Source: Euperipatoides rowelli (taxonomy: Eukaryota; Onychophora; Udeonychophora; Euonychophora; Peripatopsidae). Taken from it: 10,428 nucleotides of DNA. Shown here one piece after another: positions 6,627 to 10,428 of this stretch. How positions within the stretch are numbered: position 1 is the first letter of the stretch; the number at the start of each line of letters is the position of its first letter. The notes beneath the pieces were generated by a model that was given only the letters and a program-made list of their open reading frames with translations, did not search any database and was not told where the DNA came from. The position numbers and the translations under genes were made by a program. The stretch lies in the NCBI GenBank assembly GCA_003024985.2, contig PXIH01S0085641.1; one strand, 5' to 3'.

Positions 6627-6775
6627 TCAGTAGATAAATAAAGGATCAAGCTTGTTTTTGAAATTGTTGAGAGATCTGGAGTCTGATTTGAAATGGCAAA
6701 AGAGTTCCATATATAAACTAAGTGTCTTTATGTTAAACGTTCTCTATAAATTGAGTATCGTATGTCATATGATTG
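6627..6775 (-). pseudogene. LINE reverse transcriptase C-terminus, fragment
   Basis: On the minus strand the frames read QSYDIRYSIYRERLT, stop, RHLVYIWNSFA, then after a shift RSLNNFKNKLDPLFIY and a stop (5' end 6775, 3' end 6627). The Arg-rich segment, the IWNSLP-like motif and the sLxxFKxkLD ending are the usual C-terminus of CR1/Jockey-like LINE ORF2 proteins, which reverse-transcribe their RNA at the target site. It lies opposite in strand to the RT palm at 6881-7453, probably the same element rearranged. Stops and a frameshift make it dead. Confidence 0.7.
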
Positions 6776-6880
6776 GTAAAATTGTGGTTTAGTCATGGTT
6801 TCAGATAAGGATTATAATTTACTGGACTCACTAAAGGATTGTATGAGATAGAGATTTGGGTATAATATTTTAAAAAGTGA

Positions 6881-7453
6881 ATGTCATCTTTTTTCGACTT
6901 TAAAAAAGCATTTGACAATGTTAATCATAATATATTAGAGACAAAATTAATCAATTTGAGTTTAGATATCTGATTAAATGGATAAAAAATTATTTATGTA
7001 ATACATCTGCAGTATATCCGTGAACATTGGAAATGTCAGATCTAATAGATAAAGGTGTGACTCAGGGAACAGTACTGTCTACCACTTTATTCAACCTTTA
7101 CCTATCAGATCTTGGAAATAATAACTCAATAAGGATTTATGTGGATATCAAGATTTATAGAGGAGGATCTGAACTGGGGGACATTACCTCTCTGCAAGAT
7201 GAAATAAACACAGTATTGGAATGGTCAAAAATTAATTAAATTGATCTTAATCCAAAAAAAAATGTATTCATCTCGATAGTGCATTCTACCTATAGTTCAA
7301 ATAATTGAAAAAGTTAGTTATCACAAGGAGCTTGGGATAATCCTGGATTTTGATCAATCTTTCTCCAGGCATGCTGTAATGATGGATAAGAAATTAAATT
7401 ATATAATGGGAACTCTATTTAGAACATTCAAGATTATAGACATACACATGTAG
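6881..7453 (+). pseudogene. LINE reverse transcriptase palm and thumb, fragment
   Basis: Non-LTR RT motifs appear in order: FFDFKKAFDNVNHNILETKL (6890-6949), WIKNYLCN, ISVNIGNVRS, GVTQGTVLSTTLFNLYLSDL (about 7057-7116; usual GVPQGSxLGPxLFxxYINDL), IYVDIKIYRG (usual YADDIKIYRG), LQDEI...LEWSKIN, and KELGIILDFDQSFSRH...KLNYIMGTLFRTFK (7325-7430) ending at TAG 7451. At least four frame breaks occur. The catalytic YADD is reduced to YVD, one Asp codon short, so activity is lost. The type is closest to CR1/Rex/Jockey-like LINEs. There is no EN domain upstream; instead the minus-strand C-terminus precedes it. Confidence 0.85.
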
Positions 7454-7466
7454 CAACATGGTAGGG

Positions 7467-7620
7467 CAGTATTGAAAATACATGTACCGTATTTCAAATT
7501 CATAACGAAAACACTTTTGTATTACAAATACTTTTTTTTAAATATTTTGTAACGAAAATACATTTTAAAAGTATTTTGTATTTTCAAACTGGCGTTAAAA
7601 TACCCATACTTTTAAAATTT
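7467..7620. mobile_element. hAT-like/MITE end (CAGTATTGAAAATAC)
   Basis: From 7467, CAGTATTGAAAATACATG is followed by self-similar ATTTTGTATTACAAATAC/AAAATAC stretches and TTTTCAAACTGG. This resembles the ends of a widespread class of hAT-like non-autonomous repeats that begin CAGTRTTG. The opposite end and an 8-bp target duplication were not found, so the boundary is uncertain. It starts 13 bases after the LINE fragment stops, possibly having interrupted it. Confidence 0.4.
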
Positions 7621-7950
7621 ACACTAGGCTATATACTGCATATTTATTTTCTAAAAGATAAATTTATTGTATTATTTAATTATAAATAAATAAAGTATGA
7701 AAACTATAAGTTGACCTCTGTAAAAATTTATATCTAAATAATCAATTCATGTAAATGAATTGATCACATATTGATGTATCAGACTTTTTATACAAATAAT
7801 TTGATTGGCTAAGAATAGTGATTTTAATAGTAATATTAAATTAAATTTTTGGCTTTCACCAAAATTTGATGCCAAGTCAACTTAATGGCAGAAGAATCAA
7901 AAAATCTGATTGTTGCCAGTTATGTCCTTGTTTTTCATTTTTATTTTTTA
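7621..7950. other. AT-rich DNA with one hairpin
   Basis: ATCAATTCAT (7741-7750) and ATGAATTGAT (7755-7764) form a 10-bp stem with a 4-base loop, and a TAGGCTA heptamer is at 7625-7631. No coding signal was seen. The hairpin might be the centre of the element that starts at 7467. Confidence 0.4.
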
Positions 7951-8090
7951 ACTAGCTTAAGTACTCGGTAATGCCCGGCATTTTTGAACTTCTCGCCCAG
8001 CATTATCCCTTAATGCTACCTTCCTCCTTAATCCCAATCTCTTTAAATTCAACCGTCCCTTAATCCCACCTCATCTCACTTAATCCCAGA

Positions 8091-8430
8091 TGTCAATTTC
8101 CAGTTTGTGCTATGTTGGGAAAAATGCTAAACACTACCGGGTCATTTGCCCCAACCCCCAAAACAATCCCAAATAAATTTTCATTGTCTATACTATGAAA
8201 CCTACCTACATGCCAAATTTCAAGTTTGTGCTATGTTGGGAAGTATGCTAATTACTATTGGGTCATTTGCTCCCCCCACCCACAAAATGTCACAACCGGG
8301 TCATTTGAATGCCCTCCCCACCCACCAAATGCCCATGTCTATTTTCATTGTCTACATTATGGAACCTAACTACATGCCAAATTTCAAGTTGTGCTATGTT
8401 GGGAAGTATGGTAAACCCTAATGGGTTGTT
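8091..8430 (+). repeat. Three tandem units around GTGCTATGTTGGGAA
   Basis: The anchor GTGCTATGTTGGGAA starts at 8107, 8228 and 8391 (spacings 121 and 163). Each is followed by ATGSTAAW...GGGTYRTTTG and a C-rich tract. The second spacing is longer because it includes an extra CCGGGTCATTTG half-unit at about 8294-8308. TTTTCATTGTCTAYAYTATG and CATGCCAAATTTCAAG recur before anchors 2 and 3. Confidence 0.75.
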
Positions 8431-8543
8431 TGCGCCCCCCCCCCACACTCTAATCCTAAGAATTTTCCATCTCCCGTCTCTTAGTTTACACTTTTAATAT
8501 GCTAATAGTTAATTTGTCTAGCATACACTATACAAAATAATGT

Positions 8544-8745
8544 GCTTATCATTATTCTCATTTAGAACGTTCCCCCCCCCCCACCAAAACTGTCAGACAA
8601 TAATAGATAGATTCTGTATATAATTTATTCACTAATATCTTTCCCTTTTATGATGATAAACATTTAATATCTGCTGCCAAAAAAATTTAAAAATCTGCTT
8701 ACCATTATTCTCATTTAGGTTTTTTCTCCCACCAAAAAATAACTT
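8544..8745 (+). repeat. Tandem duplication around ATTATTCTCATTTAG
   Basis: GCTTAYCATTATTCTCATTTAG occurs at 8544 and 8697, a spacing of 153. Both are followed by a C-rich stretch and CCACCAAAA, so this is one duplicated unit inside the larger repeat. Confidence 0.7.
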
Positions 8746-8943
8746 TGCTGCACTCTGATTGGTTGAATACATTAAAGGGCTTTTGGCCCCTCTGTGAATG
8801 ACTCAGCTCAAATTTAAATAGCCTATAACCAGGCCAGAGTTGAAAGAGACATTTGTGCAAAAATTCCAGCCTCTATTTCTAAAACTGTGGATTAGTGTAT
8901 AGTGAACAGACAGACAAACTTTCATTTTTAAGTATAATAAGAT

Positions 8944-9878
8944 ACCATATAGCTTTACTCAATAAGTACAATAGATTTACCAAAATAAAGGGACTGAGTA
9001 AAAAATATATTATGATGATGAATATATTGGGTATATTACCTAGTCAACATGCCTTTCGTGGTGACAATACTTAGGCTATATACTGTATGTCGTATAATTG
9101 TCTAAAAAAAATCTAACCTATTTATCAAGAAAAAATGGTCTTGTACTCCTAACTATGATTTACTCACTCTTGATTAAGAGCATACCAATAAAAACTGGTG
9201 TTTATTCATCACTAATAGTGAGACATTGGAATTATTATCTTTAGAATTGAGACAAGTGATAAAGTTTGAATTGCTTTAAAAATAGTTGTAATTAACTATA
9301 CTTTATTTAGTACTATAGTATAATTGATTTAAATTAATTTTAATTATCTTAATTTTCTGATTAATTATAATTGAACTTTGTTTTTTCATGTATTCGGTTT
9401 GAAATGTATTGTAATTTTGTTTCACATTTTTTGTCCTTTTGAATAATACCTAATCTTCTAATATTTTGTGTTTTTTGTTTAACATTTTGCAATTGTGTTT
9501 AATTTGTAAAAAAAATCTGACTTAATTTACATGTTTAAATTAAATCAAAGCGAGATGCAAAGATAGATTAGGTCTGTTGAACCATTTATATAAAAAAAAT
9601 GATGTCTCCTCTGAGCTCTGAGGAGAGAATATTTGTTAACTTTAATCTGTTTTTATACTGTGTTGTAGACCATTTATTTTTTTTGTAAAACTGTGTGTAC
9701 ATACAATTGTTTAAACAGTCGATCATATTGATTTATAAGATAACATTTTTGGCTGATATGCTGAAGTGTCATGATGTCTTATTTGGACTTGAATTTGTGG
9801 TATATTTTTATGTCTGTGTCTAATTTGATTTTGCAATAGGTTACAGAGAAGATGTACTGTATATTTATAAATTGAATA
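8944..9878. other. AT-rich DNA with a faint RT trace
   Basis: At 9025-9072 one plus frame reads ILGILPSQHAFRGDNT and then stops. PSQHAFR is reminiscent of the PSQxGFRxxxST motif at the start of LINE RT domains, but nothing around it supports a longer match. A hairpin is present at 9605-9626 (TCTCCTC, 8-base loop, GAGGAGA). The rest is AT-rich with no recognised feature. Confidence 0.35.
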
Positions 9879-10367
9879 CTAGCTAGGTGAAGCACAGAAA
9901 CACTGTCCATTTGCAAACAAATCCACAAATCAATCAGAGTCCAATTAGTATAGTTATTGTGTCTTCAAAAGGGACGAAGAGCAAAATATTAGCCATCTAC
10001 AGTAGCTTCACATTGATTAACACAGCTTAGTATAATACAAAATCACACACATAATTCTGGCACCCAATTAAAATTATTAGCCTATATCCTCATTAATTGG
10101 AAGCTGGCACTTAAAAAAAAAAACATCCAATTACTTTGGGCATCAAAATAATTTTTAATTAACAATAGCCTATATATATATACCGGTATATATAATCAAA
10201 ACTTCAATGGAAGTGTAGGCTAGTCATAAGGAAAACTCAAATATACATAAAAAATCTCAAGTGAAATTTTACTCCAAAGTTGCACCTCCTGAATCATAAC
10301 AATATAGCCTACTCTAGAAACTAGGCCCCAGATAATTTTTCTCATTATTTTGTGTTAGCCCTATAGG
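9879..10367. other. AT-rich DNA with TAGSCTA motifs and a palindrome
   Basis: There is no gene. Four TAGSCTA heptamers lie at 10078, 10166, 10216 and 10305. A 20-base perfect palindrome (TATATATACC and its complement) is at 10175-10194. The sequence ACTAGCTAGGTGAAGC near 9878 resembles the start of the ACTAG-type repeat at 7951 but cannot be followed. Confidence 0.45.
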
Positions 10368-10428
10368 CAGTGTTGGGCAGTAACGAAGTAAAAGTAACGA
10401 AGTACTGTACTTAAGTAAATGTAGCAAT
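10368..10428 (+). mobile_element. hAT-like terminal inverted repeat, element runs off window
   Basis: CAGTGTTGGGCAGTAACGAAG followed by AAGTAACGAAGTACTGTACTTAAGTAAA matches the well-known CAGTGTTGGGNAGTAAC type of hAT-family end found in many animal genomes. Only the left end is inside the window. The preceding eight bases (CCTATAGG, 10360-10367) would be the candidate target duplication and happen to be palindromic. Confidence 0.65.

Larger units (their letters stand above)
7951..8943 (+). mobile_element. Dispersed repeat with ACTAG...GACAGACAAAC ends
   Basis: It starts ACTAGCTTAAGTACTCGGTAATGCCCGGC and ends with GACAGACAAACTTTCATTTTTA and ATAATAAGATA near 8943. This pair of ends, with interior CATGCCAAATTTCAAG blocks, is a layout I recognise from common non-coding repeats of invertebrate genomes; the class name is uncertain. 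It contains two sets of internal tandem duplications and C-runs at 8434-8446 and 8572-8582. Frames of 60-90 codons here are repeat-derived and not genes. Confidence 0.5.

Noticed and set aside
6356-6637. Plus-strand frame of 93 codons
   Set aside because: Low-complexity composition and no family motif; its end overlaps the antisense of a LINE C-terminal fragment.
8146-8497. Two overlapping plus-strand frames of 91 and 62 codons
   Set aside because: The similar peptides arise from tandem DNA units read in different frames, not from a protein.
8091-8745. CRISPR-like array
   Set aside because: Only two or three long diverged units with non-uniform spacing, in animal-type DNA; these are tandem duplications within a repeat.

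Overview
The window looks like non-coding, transposon-rich nuclear DNA from an animal. It is very AT-rich (roughly 30% GC by eye), the one gene-like object has a GT-AG intron, and the recognisable pieces are a THAP/P-element transposase, LINE reverse transcriptase fragments, hAT-like ends and MITEs. I cannot name the species; an aquatic invertebrate or lower chordate is a guess. No intact host gene, tRNA or rRNA was found. A block of Ns (4316-4433) marks low-quality bases.

Layout. 1-610 is AT-rich, with an A-run and a small fold-back flanked by an 11-bp direct repeat. 611-878 is a full-length MITE (copy A). 997 to about 5430 is one degenerate THAP-domain P-element-like transposase gene: THAP exon 1 (997-1159), a 1354-bp intron holding another MITE with a tandem array (1281-1912), the THAP tail (2514-2734), then the transposase body broken by frameshifts, stops and a 338-bp insertion with an 11-bp target duplication. 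5894-6175 is a second copy of the first MITE. 6627-7453 holds a LINE with its 3' part on the minus strand and its RT palm on the plus strand, the arrangement expected of twin priming. A hAT-like end starts at 7467. 7951-8943 is a dispersed repeat with internal tandem duplications. 8944-10367 is AT-rich with only traces, and another hAT-like end starts at 10368 and runs off the window.

Main observation. The 7-mers TAGCCTA/TAGGCTA occur 20 times, where base composition predicts about one. In the transposase pseudogene, removing exactly five bases at these sites (TAGCCTA or TAGGCTA back to TA) repairs reading frames: at 3281, 3358, 3407, 4183 and 4878, with 4700 as a weaker case. The two MITE copies also differ by exactly this insertion (6096). 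A TACAGTA at 3779 acts the same way. TACAGTA is the known excision footprint of Tc1-like elements such as Sleeping Beauty. The simplest reading is that the DNA carries many TA-NNN-TA scars. The GCC/GGC class would come from a TA-targeting element with GGC...GCC ends that I cannot identify, or from another 5-bp insertion process at TA.
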